In this document: positions 52,539 to 62,385 of the stretch, piece by piece | Position numbering within the stretch: position 1 is the first letter of the stretch | How the letters are laid out: the number at the start of each line of letters is the position of its first letter | Notes under the pieces: generated by a model | What the model saw: only the letters and a program-made list of their open reading frames with translations | Databases searched by the model: none | What the model was told of the DNA's origin: nothing | NCBI GenBank assembly: GCA_014058405.1 | Contig: CP047423.1 | Coordinates: forward strand, 248,001-312,000 | Origin: Candidatus Nitrospira kreftii | GTDB taxonomy: Bacteria > Nitrospirota > Nitrospiria > Nitrospirales > Nitrospiraceae | Length of the DNA stretch: 64,000 nucleotides | Direction: 5' to 3' | Translations under genes and position numbers: made by a program

Positions 52539-53105
52539 ATGACGACTGGCGATTCTTCAAATGCCTGTGCTATGTGGCTCACTGGCCTGCCTGCGTCGGG
52601 AAAGAGCACGCTGGCTCGTGAACTCATCACCCAACTCGAAACATGGGGCTGTACCATAGAGGTGTTGGAATCTGATGCCATTCGACGAGTACTGACTCCT
52701 CATCCGACCTATGCTCAGGCTGAAAGGGATCTTTTCTACCGTGCCATAGCATTCATGGGTGCGAAGCTGGTCTCACATGGCATAACCGTCATCTTCGATG
52801 CGACAGCAAACCGGCGGGCCTATCGCGACTTTGCCAGGAGCCTCATCCCGAGGTTCATCGAGGTGGCCGTGGAGTGTCCATTGGAACTAGCCATGCAGCG
52901 TGACTATAAGGGGACTTACCGGCGGGGCCAGCGGGGTGAGTCGTCAACCGTTCCGGGCCTCCAAGATCCTTACGAGTCGCCGCTCAATCCGGAGGTGAGG
53001 ATCGATACGACGAAGGTCTCCGTGAAGGACGCGGCGGGGAAAGTCCTGGAATTGGTGAAAGAGAAATTCAAGGCTGATGCTACTCATGGACGGTTTCTCG
53101 TGTGA
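52539..53105 (+). CDS. cysC: Adenylyl-sulfate kinase (APS kinase)
   Basis: The 188-residue protein has the P-loop GLPASGKST, LESDAIRRVL and RDLFYRAIAFMG (substrate pocket), FEVAV-like RFIEVAVECPLELAMQRDYKGTYRRG and DPYESPLNPEVRIDTTKVS. APS kinase phosphorylates adenylyl sulfate to PAPS, for sulfation or assimilation. It lacks a fused sulfurylase domain. Two decayed copies of its 3' end lie at 56970 and 58795. The ribosome site (GGATA) is weak. It shares orientation with the APH-like gene. Confidence 0.92.
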   Translation: MTTGDSSNACAMWLTGLPASGKSTLARELITQLETWGCTIEVLESDAIRRVLTPHPTYAQAERDLFYRAIAFMGAKLVSHGITVIFDATANRRAYRDFARSLIPRFIEVAVECPLELAMQRDYKGTYRRGQRGESSTVPGLQDPYESPLNPEVRIDTTKVSVKDAAGKVLELVKEKFKADATHGRFLV

Positions 53106-53210
53106 CCTCCGCACTGGACAAGGTTTACCCTGTGATCACAAGTAGCTGTATGAGTTGGCATCCTTCACCACCGCTTGAGGAGGTCCTCCCCTTCCCTTTA
53201 TAGTCGCGCT

Positions 53211-56200
53211 ATGCGCAAGAAGTCTGTGTCCCGTCCCAGAGAGAGGGGGCGTTTCCCCTCGGACGCAAAGGCTAGTTCCCTCGCGCCTGCTCCCGGCTCG
53301 GCAGCCGTTCTTACTGCATTTCGGGCCCTCACCGTCAATGATTTGCACACGATGGCCCCTAAAGAGACGGTGCTTAGGGGATATGACTATTTCCGGCAGC
53401 AACGGCTTCAGCATTATGTCTGGGGTAAGGACGGCGCTACGCTCACAGCGTTGGTGCAGGGAACAAGCCTGTACGAGGTCATTTTTTCTCTCGACGAGGG
53501 GTTTCTCTCTTCGTTCTGTGACTGTCCGGCCTGGGATTTCGATTGGCTGTGCAAACATGTCCTGTGCGCCTGCTTTGCCACCAAACATCTGCTGTCGCCC
53601 GAGACGTTTCCATTGTCCGACCAGCAACAAGTTCACTTGGCCGCGCTCCGAATTGAGTTGCTCGGCGACCTCACCGAGACGGGTTCCATTAAGGGGACGG
53701 TCCCCTCGCGGAATGGGGATGGTCTCCCTGAGGCGGGCTATGAAATCGTGATCGACGCTGGCCAGCCGTATCCGCAACTGGTGATCCATCGGAATGGTGT
53801 GCGGATTCCTGCAGGATGGACCCCCGCGTTACCGCCGGAGCTGCGCCCATTCCTGAATCCGTCCTGGTTTTCGTCAGAGTATGGGGACGAACCCTTACTA
53901 CGCTATCTCCGTGTCTCCAAGCGCCGATTCCCGATCGTGCTGAAAGTCGGACGAGAATCGATCGCCCTTCAATGGACCCCATCGGTCACCTGTCGGAGCA
54001 AAACAGAGATCGCACTTGCTGGTCATGACGTGAGGATTCGCGCGGTCTGTCTAGCCGACGAGACGGCGCTCGACCGGATCGTCCGTTTTCGTAGCTTCGT
54101 GGTCGATGTGACTGGCCGCCGCTTGCTCTGTTTGGAGAACGAAAGCGGATGGGATTCGTTTCGTGCGTTGCGCCACGGCTTCCAAGGTTTCAACGCCTAT
54201 GATCATGAGGTCGAATCGGCTGGGAGGCTGCGCGCCGTGACCTTGCCGGACGGTCAAGGCCATGGCCGATGGCAGGGCATCCACCATGAGGTGGAATTCA
54301 CCGTCACACGAGATGAGTTCCAGTCCACGCAGATCGATCTGATCCAGAATCAGGCCCACAAGACCTTGGGCGATCTTCTGTTGCGCATAGATGGGGAAGA
54401 GGCGCCGGTTCATTCCTCTGACTCTATGTCGGTGGGCGAGGAGGTGTCGTACGCGTTGATTCTGGCGCCACTCCCAGACGAGGTCGGCGCGCCGACCACT
54501 GCATGGATTCTACAGGCAGAATGTCGGCGCAGTGACACCCGGTTTGCTCCGAGCGCCTCGACCTTTTCCTTCATCCGGGCGTTGGAGCAGGGCCGCGCTG
54601 TGTCCGCACCGTTGCGGGCACAGAAACGCAAGGCCATGCTCTACGATCTGTTCTTCACGTTGCTCACGGTCGACGAGGTCAAGGAACGAGATCGTCGCAT
54701 CAAAACGGTGCTGGATCAGACCGATTGGGCGAGGAGCATCCGTCTTGAGGCTGCTCAATGGCTGAGCCACCATCTGTCGATGTATGCCAGTCAAGATGTA
54801 CGGTTGCAGGTCAACGAAAGGCGGTGGACACTTCGCGCGATCGACAAACACCGCGAAGCGTTGCTGTACCGAATTCCATTCGAGGTCTTCGGTCTGGACG
54901 CGTTTCGCGGCATGCCCTCGTACGACGTGATGAAGATCGCCCCGCTCGTGCTGTTTCAGCGATTACCGGATCTTTTGGAAAAGCTGACGGCGGCCGGGAT
55001 CACATTGCTGTATGAAGACAAACCGCTCCGGCCCATTCAGTGGGACTGCACCGTCCAAGTCGGGCGTCAGGATCGAGCGGGGACCGGGATCAACTGGTTC
55101 GAGATCCGGCCGGAAATCCGCTGCGACGGGGTGGTGATTGACGAGACGGAATGGCGGCAGGCCGTCCGGCAGGGCGGAATGATCGACACTGGGCACGGTT
55201 TGCGGGTCTTGGATGGGCAGACCATGGAGCGGCTGCGCGCGATTATCGGCCTCACGGGTGACGCGACGGAGGATCGGAAAACAGCGCCCGTCGTGCGTGT
55301 GCCTCGGTTACAGATCCTCGATTGGCTGGCGCTGCGGGAGCAGGGCATCCCTGTGTCGCTGCCCGCTGAGGATGAGGCGGTGCTGGCGCGATTGCTGGGA
55401 TTTGAGCAGATCGAGAAGCCGCCGTTGCCAAAGGCTCTGCACGCGAAGGTGCGTCCCTACCAGCGGGACGGCTACGCCTGGCTCGCGTTTCTCTACGAGC
55501 ATCGATTCGGCGCCTGTTTGGCGGACGACATGGGGTTGGGCAAGACCCTCCAAACCATCTGTCTGCTGGCCGCTATCAAGGAGGGGCGTATCAAGACGGC
55601 TTGCGAGGTGAAGGGACCTCATCTGGTCGTCGTTCCGACGAGTCTGCTCTTCAACTGGGAACAGGAGCTGGCGCGCTTCGCGCCTGGTTTGACGGTTCAT
55701 GTGTATAGCGGGAGCGAGCGGAAGTTCGACGCCGGGGACGGCGAGGTGGTACTCACGACCTATGGGTTGGCCCGCCGGGATATCGACAGCTTGGAGCAGA
55801 TGGCGTTCCATGTGATCGTGTTCGACGAAGCGCAGGCGGTAAAGAACATTCGGGCGGACACGACAGGCGCGGTCCGTCGGCTCAAGGGACGCTTCAAGAT
55901 CGCGCTGACCGGGACGCCACTCGAAAACCATCTGGGCGAGTATTTTTCCGTGATGGACCTGTGCGTGCCTGGACTTCTGGGCGAGTATGATCGCTTCAAG
56001 AAGGACCTGAAACGTATCGCGGGTCGCGCACTCCATCAGGTGTTGCGGCGGACACGGCCCTTTATTCTGCGGCGGACCAAGGCCGAGATCCTTCAGGACC
56101 TGCCACCGAAAATCGAGCATGAGGTGTTCCTGGAGTTGACCGATCGGCAAAAGGCCCTCTACAAACAGACCGTCGATCAGGTTCGCTCAACGATCGACGA

Positions 56201-56843
56201 CGCCTATCGCACCAAGACCTCCGGGCAGGCGCAGCTCATCGCGCTCACGGCAATCCTCAAACTTCGGCAAATCTGTCTTTCGCCCCGCCTCCTGACGAAC
56301 CAGGCCAACGAGACCTCACCCAAGCTCGGCTTCCTGGTGGAGCGGCTTCACGTTTTGCGCGATGAGGGGCACAGCGCTCTGGTATTCTCACAGTTCACCA
56401 GCTTTCTGGACCTCGTACAGGAAGCGTGCCTCCGCCATGGATTGCTATATCATCGCTTGGATGGATCCACGGCACCGACTGCGCGCAAGGCCCGTGTGAC
56501 GGCGTTTCAGACCGGTGAACAGCCGAGCGTGTTTCTCTTGAGTCTCAAGGCGGGAGGGCAGGGGCTGAATCTCACCAGAGCGAGCTATGTCTTTCATCTT
56601 GATCCCTGGTGGAATCCGGCGGTGGAGCGCCAGGCGTCGGATCGCGCGCATCGCATCGGGCAACGGCAGACGGTCTCGATCGTACGGATTCTCATGCGTC
56701 ACAGCATTGAGGAGAAGATGGTGGCGCTCAAGCAGCGCAAGCTCGAGTTGTACGACGCGGTCATGGCCGGCGTGGTGCGAGGCTCCGGGCAAGGCGTGCT
56801 GACGAAAGCCGACTTCGACTTCCTGCTCTCGCCGGGTGCGTGA
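53211..56843 (+). CDS. SWIM-domain SNF2/DEAD-like helicase
   Basis: The 1210-residue protein has an N-terminal SWIM zinc finger at about 100-120 (SFCDCPAWDFDWLCKHVLCACFA, the C-x-C...C-x-H layout), a long middle region with no named domain, and a SNF2 motor: QRDGYAWLAFLYEHRFGACLADDMGLGKT (Walker A Lys about 778), DEAQ (about 872-875), TGTPLENH and in the second lobe LKAGGQGLNLTRASYVFHLDPWWNPAVERQASDRAHRIGQ. These translocases remodel nucleic-acid-protein complexes and probably act in repair or transcription recovery. It is in the same strand as the APS kinase but separated by 105 bp, with no ribosome site before the ATG at 53211. Confidence 0.93.
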   Translation: MRKKSVSRPRERGRFPSDAKASSLAPAPGSAAVLTAFRALTVNDLHTMAPKETVLRGYDYFRQQRLQHYVWGKDGATLTALVQGTSLYEVIFSLDEGFLSSFCDCPAWDFDWLCKHVLCACFATKHLLSPETFPLSDQQQVHLAALRIELLGDLTETGSIKGTVPSRNGDGLPEAGYEIVIDAGQPYPQLVIHRNGVRIPAGWTPALPPELRPFLNPSWFSSEYGDEPLLRYLRVSKRRFPIVLKVGRESIALQWTPSVTCRSKTEIALAGHDVRIRAVCLADETALDRIVRFRSFVVDVTGRRLLCLENESGWDSFRALRHGFQGFNAYDHEVESAGRLRAVTLPDGQGHGRWQGIHHEVEFTVTRDEFQSTQIDLIQNQAHKTLGDLLLRIDGEEAPVHSSDSMSVGEEVSYALILAPLPDEVGAPTTAWILQAECRRSDTRFAPSASTFSFIRALEQGRAVSAPLRAQKRKAMLYDLFFTLLTVDEVKERDRRIKTVLDQTDWARSIRLEAAQWLSHHLSMYASQDVRLQVNERRWTLRAIDKHREALLYRIPFEVFGLDAFRGMPSYDVMKIAPLVLFQRLPDLLEKLTAAGITLLYEDKPLRPIQWDCTVQVGRQDRAGTGINWFEIRPEIRCDGVVIDETEWRQAVRQGGMIDTGHGLRVLDGQTMERLRAIIGLTGDATEDRKTAPVVRVPRLQILDWLALREQGIPVSLPAEDEAVLARLLGFEQIEKPPLPKALHAKVRPYQRDGYAWLAFLYEHRFGACLADDMGLGKTLQTICLLAAIKEGRIKTACEVKGPHLVVVPTSLLFNWEQELARFAPGLTVHVYSGSERKFDAGDGEVVLTTYGLARRDIDSLEQMAFHVIVFDEAQAVKNIRADTTGAVRRLKGRFKIALTGTPLENHLGEYFSVMDLCVPGLLGEYDRFKKDLKRIAGRALHQVLRRTRPFILRRTKAEILQDLPPKIEHEVFLELTDRQKALYKQTVDQVRSTIDDAYRTKTSGQAQLIALTAILKLRQICLSPRLLTNQANETSPKLGFLVERLHVLRDEGHSALVFSQFTSFLDLVQEACLRHGLLYHRLDGSTAPTARKARVTAFQTGEQPSVFLLSLKAGGQGLNLTRASYVFHLDPWWNPAVERQASDRAHRIGQRQTVSIVRILMRHSIEEKMVALKQRKLELYDAVMAGVVRGSGQGVLTKADFDFLLSPGA

Positions 56844-56969
56844 TCGGGGGCGTTGCCTTTCCGTTGTGCGGCTGCGGATGACCGCTGTCTTTCCTTCGGT
56901 TCCACCCGTCCGATCCACGCCGCACATATTTTTAAGCGACGTGAGCACGCCGCAGGCGGACTTTTTCAG

Positions 56970-57068
56970 TACCCTGTTCGGCTAGATACGACAAAAAGTT
57001 CTGCGAAAGAAGCAGCTAGGAAGCTGGTCAACGTGATTACGACGAAGGAGATCTTCTCCTGTGAGTAG
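56970..57068 (+). pseudogene. Remnant of an APS kinase 3' end (copy 2)
   Basis: The frame ending at 57066-57068 encodes YPVRLDTTKSSAKEAARKLV and a short tail. It resembles NPEVRIDTTKVSVKDAAGKVLELV of the intact APS kinase at 52539. The upstream codons do not match, so only the last third of the gene is left. It sits between the SNF2 helicase gene and a histidine kinase. Confidence 0.6.
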
Positions 57069-57094
57069 AGGGACCGCCACTTTTTCTTTTTCCA

Positions 57095-58621
57095 TCACGG
57101 TCTGGTGATGGATTGTGTATCAGAGAGTGGTACCCAGGCGTGGACTTCTGTTCCGCATCCAGGCCCTGTCCGGATACGGAATCTTCCGTTCAAAAGGCGA
57201 ACTCGCTCCTCCAAGCTGGGAAGCCCAAGTCCCCGGGCAGGCACCCCAGCTGATTCTTGAACAAACCCCTTCCCATCGTCCTGGATGCAGATGCCGATTC
57301 CGGAGAAGGTGCCGAGCAGTCGCACAACAACTTTGGATGCTTCGGCGTGTTTGAGGACGTTTTGCAAGGACTCCTGCATCACGCGGTACAGGCAGGTGGC
57401 GATGTCGATCGGGATGATCTGCGGAACAGCTCGCAACTCAAACTGCGTAGGCAACCCTGAGCGTCGACGGAACTCATCAGTGTGGTCATGGATTGCGGCT
57501 TCTAAGCCAAAGTGCTCGAGCTGTGGGGGATGAAGTCGGTACGCAAAGTTGTGAATGTCGTCGGCGAGTTGTCCGGCTGCTTCCTGCACGGCACGCAGGC
57601 GAGGCAGCAACGCCATTTTGGGACGGCACAAGTGTTCCAGCGAACCTACATCGACCGCCAGGGCGGCCAGTCGTTGGGTCATATCGTCGTGGAGTTCGCG
57701 CGCAATCCGTTGCCGCTCTTGATCCTGTGCCTTCAGCAGTTTGGTTGAGAGATCCTGCAAGCGAGCATGGTACCGTTCCAACTCACGTTGCTTCTGCCTG
57801 AGCGCTTCTTCGGCCTTCTTACGTTCCGTGATGTCCCGGACAATGGCTGAACATCCGATGATCTGACCGTCGAGCGTCTTGACGGGAAATATCGTCAGCG
57901 ATACAGGAACAAGGCTCCCATCTTTTCTCTTGCGTTCGGTGACAATGTCCTGAATCAGTTCCCCCCTCAACGCCTGAGCGACGCTCACTTCGACTTCGCC
58001 GGTACGGTGAGCAGGGACAAGTAGATTGATCGATTGCCCGAGAATGTCTTCCGCCGAGTACCCGAACACGTGCTCGGCTGCTGGATTCCAAGCGACTACC
58101 ACACCGTCCTTGATGTTCATGATCGGATCCGTCGACGACTCGACGATCGCTGCCAGGCCACGTATCTTGGATTCCGCACGCGTCCGCTGCTCAGTCTCTT
58201 GCCGTGCAATCGCTTGGGTCCGCTCAAGCTCGAAGGTGCGTAGGGCGAATAGTTTTCCCCCCCAGAGGCTTGCCCAGAGGGTCAGCAGGGCCATGGTTCG
58301 GTCTGCGAGGGAGAATGTAAACAGACTTCCAGACGGCGAAACAAAGAATCCGGCGAAAATGAGCATTGAGCATACTCCGCCCACGATGAACGCAAACCGC
58401 CACCCTCTGCGCCAGAGGGTGGTCAAACAGACCGGCACATAGAGCATGTAGACGGCAAAGCCAAGCGGAGTGATCCAGTCGAGCCCAAAAATTATAATAA
58501 CAGTGAAAAGCAGCTGTAAAGGGACACCAGGAGGCGGCGAGGTCGTCGTGAGATCTGCATCGTGTTCATGTGATGCAGAGACAAAGAATTCGTTCCAGTG
58601 GAGGGCGGTACGGAGGCTCAT
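57095..58621 (-). CDS. Membrane PAS histidine kinase (NarX/DegS-type), orphan
   Basis: The 508-residue protein has an N-terminal region of four or so membrane helices (about 35-125), a coiled coil, one PAS domain (about 155-268, ending DITERKKAEEAL), HisKA_3 with QERQRIARELHDDMTQRLA (His311) and an HATPase domain (GIGICIQDDGKGF, RGLGLPSLEERVRLL). Its C-terminal half is closely related to the kinase at 3119. No response regulator is adjacent; it may share the LuxR regulator at 5836. The overall design suggests sensing of a membrane signal. Confidence 0.9.
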   Translation of the reverse strand: MSLRTALHWNEFFVSASHEHDADLTTTSPPPGVPLQLLFTVIIIFGLDWITPLGFAVYMLYVPVCLTTLWRRGWRFAFIVGGVCSMLIFAGFFVSPSGSLFTFSLADRTMALLTLWASLWGGKLFALRTFELERTQAIARQETEQRTRAESKIRGLAAIVESSTDPIMNIKDGVVVAWNPAAEHVFGYSAEDILGQSINLLVPAHRTGEVEVSVAQALRGELIQDIVTERKRKDGSLVPVSLTIFPVKTLDGQIIGCSAIVRDITERKKAEEALRQKQRELERYHARLQDLSTKLLKAQDQERQRIARELHDDMTQRLAALAVDVGSLEHLCRPKMALLPRLRAVQEAAGQLADDIHNFAYRLHPPQLEHFGLEAAIHDHTDEFRRRSGLPTQFELRAVPQIIPIDIATCLYRVMQESLQNVLKHAEASKVVVRLLGTFSGIGICIQDDGKGFVQESAGVPARGLGLPSLEERVRLLNGRFRIRTGPGCGTEVHAWVPLSDTQSITRP

Positions 58622-58794
58622 TGTCCTATTGAAAGTCGAACAGGAGTTGCCCAGAGCATCCCATCATGATCGTCCTTGCCGATGGCGATTATGATCGGGG
58701 ATAATAATGTTTCCAAACCAATTTGGCAATGGCAGGTTCTCGTGAGTGAACATCAGCTTGGCGATCAGTCCGACTTGATGGCAAGGAGGATTCT

Positions 58795-58890
58795 CAGCGG
58801 GGCCAGCGCAGCGAGTCGTCAAGGACTCTGGATCTTCGAAGCATTGGTAACCTGGCAGTGAGAGTCGATACGACGAGGCCAGAAACCTGC
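58795..58890 (+). pseudogene. Remnant of an APS kinase internal/3' region (copy 3)
   Basis: Codons from 58795 read QRGQRSESSRTLDLRSIGNL and then AVRVDTTRPET. The intact gene has RRGQRGESSTVPGLQDPYES then PEVRIDTTKVS. At DNA level CGGGGCCAGCG and GAGTCGTCAA are shared. No start or stop fits, so it is a decayed fragment. It is the third copy within 6.5 kb. Confidence 0.55.
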
Positions 58891-58966
58891 ATAGTGGGGG
58901 GAGATAATCAGAAATATTGTGACAAATGAATAGATCGGATGAAGCGGGAGCTTCGGCCAAGAATCC

Positions 58967-59608
58967 TCAAGTCAGATACCGCACAAACCATCTGCTCGCC
59001 TGTTCCGCCACCTGCTCCAGCGTGCCGGGCTCTTCGAAGAGGTGTGTGGCGCCGTGGACTAGCACCAGTTTCTTTTCGCAGGTCAGCAAATCGTACGCTG
59101 CCTGGTTCATCTCAATGACCGGTTCATCGTGGCCGCCGACAATTAACAGAGTGGGCGCGGTGACCGACGGCAGGTAGAATTCGGCCAAGTCCGGTCGGCC
59201 TCCTCGTGACACCACGGCCTTGATACTTGAGGGATCTCGCGCGGCAGCTTGCAGAGCTGCGCCGGCGCCGGTGCTCGCGCCGAAATAGCCGATGCTCAAA
59301 TCGTTCGTTCTTGGCTCCGCTTCCAACCAACCCTTCGCCAGTAACAATCGGTCTGCCAAGAGATCGATATCGAATACGTTGCGTCGATCATCGGCCTCCG
59401 CTTCGGTCAATAAATCCAGCAGCAATGTGGCTAATCCGTCTTGCTGTAGATGTCGGGCGACGAAATTGTTCCGCGGGCTCAATCGGCCGCTTCCGCTTCC
59501 ATGTGCAAAGACAACCGCGCCGCGCGGACCGGAGGGGAGTCCAAGGATGCCATCCAGACTAAGTTCCCCTATTGTGATCCTGACGCTGTACTCATGTTGT
59601 GATGTCAT
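58967..59608 (-). CDS. Alpha/beta-hydrolase, dienelactone-hydrolase-like
   Basis: The 213-residue protein has an HGSGSGRLSPRNN oxyanion region, nucleophile elbow GYFGASTGAGAAL (Ser), a later GGHDEPV with the acid residue, and GATHLFEEPG with the catalytic His. This family is sometimes fused to phosphoribosyltransferase domains; here it is stand-alone. The substrate is unknown. The start shares four bases with the stop of the pentapeptide-repeat gene (ATGA), so they are coupled. Confidence 0.88.
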   Translation of the reverse strand: MTSQHEYSVRITIGELSLDGILGLPSGPRGAVVFAHGSGSGRLSPRNNFVARHLQQDGLATLLLDLLTEAEADDRRNVFDIDLLADRLLLAKGWLEAEPRTNDLSIGYFGASTGAGAALQAAARDPSSIKAVVSRGGRPDLAEFYLPSVTAPTLLIVGGHDEPVIEMNQAAYDLLTCEKKLVLVHGATHLFEEPGTLEQVAEQASRWFVRYLT

Positions 59609-61032
59609 CGCGCCTCTTTCTTAAGGGAACTGCAGGGAGTGGGGCGGCTAAGCTCGGGCGGCAATTTCGTCTCGTCATCGACACAGGCGGCATTGAGCTG
59701 TGCCTGCGTGAGACCGATGACGGTCGAGAGTATGGCGCCCTTGAAGTTCGCTCGACGCAAGTCCGCTGAGTCCAGCCGAGCGCCGCTCAGATCGGCTCCG
59801 ATGAAGGTGGCATTCTGCAGATTAGCGTCTTGAAGATTGGTCTGGGTTAAGTTGCCATAGCTGAAATTCGATCCGCGGAGATCCGCACCGACGAAATTGG
59901 CTTCTTCCAGATTGGCCTTGCTGAATTGAGTCTGCCGGAGAGAGGACTTCGGAGCGTAGATCTCGCTCAAATCGCCGTTTGTGAAGTTGGTGCGCGATCC
60001 CTTGGCTCCGATAAGAACTGCGCGGTTCAGATGGGAGTTCCGGAAGTCGGCTTCATCGAGGACGGCGTGGTAGAGAATGGCCATACGGAGCTTCGCCGAA
60101 TTAGCATTCACCTTAACCAGGGCGGCCTCTTCTAGGTTGGCTCCTTCTAGATCAGCGTCGAGTAGGCCAGCGCCATGTAAGTTGGCGTACCGCAAGTCCG
60201 CGCCGCGTAGAATGGCGCCATTGAGGTTGGCGTTGTGCAAATTCGTTTCGTCCAGATAGGCGCTTTCCATATCGGCTTCGACCATATGGGCCCCTTCGAG
60301 CTGCGCATGGTCCAGCAGAGCGCCCTGAAGGATGGCGCGAGAGAGATTCGCGTTAGTCAGGATCGTACGACGTAGGTCGACGCCTGTCAGATCGGCATTC
60401 ACCAGGATGGCACCTTTCAGTGTCGCGCCATAAAAATACGCATCGACGAAGTTGCCGTCTGTCAAATCGGCAGAGGTAAGATCAGCGCCTTGCAATTGGG
60501 CACGCTCGAACGCGGCCTCTTTCAACTTGGCGCCACTAAGGGCGGCATCAAAAAGAGCCGCTTCGTCACCGATGGCACGGGAGAGATTCGCACCTGCGAG
60601 CCGGGCACGTCGGAGATCGGCGCCCGAAAGATTACTGTCTTCGAGTCTGGCTTTGGAAAGGTCAGTCCCAGCAAGGCTCGCTTGAACGAGGGTGGCCTGA
60701 GACAGATTTGCCTGCCGCAGCACGGCGCCTTCGAGGTCAGCCCGTTCAAGATTCGCTTCGGAGAGTGCTGCCCGGCTCAGGTCAGCTTGGCAGAGTTCTA
60801 GGCGCTTCGCCGTCGGGTTGCCTCGATACTCAACCCATCGTTCGTGAGACCGGATGAGGGCTTGCAACGTTTTAGCCGGTACGGACTTCTTCTTGTAGAT
60901 ACTTTTGCAAAGAGGAACGTCTGGTGAGGTTGGTTGGGAAGCTGAGGCATTGGCGGACTCAGTCTCTGTGACGGCGAGTGCAATGAGAATGACGATGCTC
61001 ATACAAACAGTCGGTATGAAAGAACGCGTCAT
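59605..61032 (-). CDS. Exported pentapeptide-repeat protein
   Basis: The 475-residue protein has a signal peptide (about 1-27, ending ESA-NAS) after AAGGAGACACAAC. Residues about 80-455 are a nearly continuous series of A(D/N)LxX pentapeptides (for instance ADLSRAALSEANLERADLEGAVL). This folds into a right-handed quadrilateral beta-helix that can mimic DNA or bind partners. Being exported it is unlikely to protect gyrase. It overlaps the hydrolase gene by four bases. Confidence 0.92.
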   Translation of the reverse strand: MTRSFIPTVCMSIVILIALAVTETESANASASQPTSPDVPLCKSIYKKKSVPAKTLQALIRSHERWVEYRGNPTAKRLELCQADLSRAALSEANLERADLEGAVLRQANLSQATLVQASLAGTDLSKARLEDSNLSGADLRRARLAGANLSRAIGDEAALFDAALSGAKLKEAAFERAQLQGADLTSADLTDGNFVDAYFYGATLKGAILVNADLTGVDLRRTILTNANLSRAILQGALLDHAQLEGAHMVEADMESAYLDETNLHNANLNGAILRGADLRYANLHGAGLLDADLEGANLEEAALVKVNANSAKLRMAILYHAVLDEADFRNSHLNRAVLIGAKGSRTNFTNGDLSEIYAPKSSLRQTQFSKANLEEANFVGADLRGSNFSYGNLTQTNLQDANLQNATFIGADLSGARLDSADLRRANFKGAILSTVIGLTQAQLNAACVDDETKLPPELSRPTPCSSLKKEAR

Positions 61033-61050
61033 GTTGTGTCTCCTTTGATG

Positions 61051-62385
61051 TTAGAGGCTACGATCGACTGTCTGAGCTAGGCTCTGCAAAGCTGGAGAAA
61101 TCCGAACGTCGTAGGCTGGCACAATCTCAAGGGCTCGCAGCGATTCCGGAAGCTGTCTCAGTTGCGCAGCCGTACGGTCCCGAAGTTCAGCCAAGCCAGG
61201 CAAAGAGGCAAAGCAGTGGCCTCCCTTCATCACGGATTGGAGCAGCGGTTCGCCGGGTAGTTGATCGTTGAGCGTCGTGATGATGTCATGATCTAACCGT
61301 CCATCGCCCGAGTGATAGCGATAGACCTGTTTGCGGCCGGGCCAGGTCGCCTTGCCCTCAGATCGTTTACGGCAGGGACGACCTCGATATTCTTGGAGTT
61401 TGTAAGCGCAGTCCAGCGAGGGTGCATCCGCTGACGTCGTCATCGTTGTTCCAACGGCGAAGCTGTCGATCGGTGCATGGCTGTGGACGAGGTCTCTCAG
61501 GCGATATTCATCCAAATTGCCGCTGGCGAGGATCTGTGCGTGAGGCAAGCCTCCTTCATCCAGAATGCGCCGAACTTTCCGGGCGTGGTCGGCCAGATCA
61601 CCGCTGTCCAGTCGTATTCCTTTGATCGTGATGCCTTTAGCGTTGAGAAGCTTGGCTAAGGCCACAACTTTATCGGCGGCTGCTTCCGTGTCGTAGGTAT
61701 CGATCAGGAGGACGACGTTGTCCGGTTGAGTGTGAGCAAAATGCTCGAAGGCGAGGATTTCGTCTTCATGTGACTGCACGAATGAATGGGCCATGGTGCC
61801 GTACAGAGGTATCCCGTACATCATACCGGCCAACACCGTTGCGGTTCCGGCGAAGCCGGCCAAATAGCTCGCTCGCGCGGCGAAGAGCCCGGCTTCAGCC
61901 CCATGCGCCCGGCGCAGCCCAAAATCAATAAGTGGTCTTCCTCCTGCGACCAGTACCGAACGCGTCGCCTTCGAGGCGACCATGGTCTGGAAGTTCAACA
62001 GGTTCATGACACGGCTTTCAACGAGCTGGGCTTGAGGAAGCGGCGCGACAATTCTGAGGATCGGCTCGTGGGGAAAGCAAATCGTTCCTTCGGCCATTGC
62101 CTCCACATCTCCGGTGAACCGCAAGGCTTCTAGGAAGTGCAGGAGCTTCGAACTGAACCGCCCGGATTGATCCAACCATGCCAGTTCGTCCTGCGTCACC
62201 TGCAGCTCCGAGAGATAGGCCAGTACCTGTTCAAGACCGGCCGTTACTAAGAAGTTTCGGTGGGCAGGCAGCTTGCGGACAAAGAACTCGAATACTGCCT
62301 GGCCGTCCATCCTTTGGTCCAGATAGGCCTGGGCCATCGTGAGCTCATAGAGATCCGTCAGTAGGGCGCTCGTCGAGGGATTCAT
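61051..62385 (-). CDS. pncB: Nicotinate phosphoribosyltransferase
   Basis: The 444-residue enzyme starts with LLTDLYELTMAQAYLDQRMDGQAVFEFFVRKLP and has GTMAHSFVQSHEDEILAFEHFA with the phosphorylated His, RLDSGDLADHARKVRRILDEGG, and GTTMTTSADAPSLDCAYKLQEY for PRPP binding. It makes nicotinate mononucleotide from nicotinate and PRPP. Its start overlaps the nicotinamidase stop by four bases, so the two steps of the Preiss-Handler salvage pathway are coupled. Length is slightly short but standard for the bacterial group. Confidence 0.95.
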   Translation of the reverse strand: MNPSTSALLTDLYELTMAQAYLDQRMDGQAVFEFFVRKLPAHRNFLVTAGLEQVLAYLSELQVTQDELAWLDQSGRFSSKLLHFLEALRFTGDVEAMAEGTICFPHEPILRIVAPLPQAQLVESRVMNLLNFQTMVASKATRSVLVAGGRPLIDFGLRRAHGAEAGLFAARASYLAGFAGTATVLAGMMYGIPLYGTMAHSFVQSHEDEILAFEHFAHTQPDNVVLLIDTYDTEAAADKVVALAKLLNAKGITIKGIRLDSGDLADHARKVRRILDEGGLPHAQILASGNLDEYRLRDLVHSHAPIDSFAVGTTMTTSADAPSLDCAYKLQEYRGRPCRKRSEGKATWPGRKQVYRYHSGDGRLDHDIITTLNDQLPGEPLLQSVMKGGHCFASLPGLAELRDRTAAQLRQLPESLRALEIVPAYDVRISPALQSLAQTVDRSL

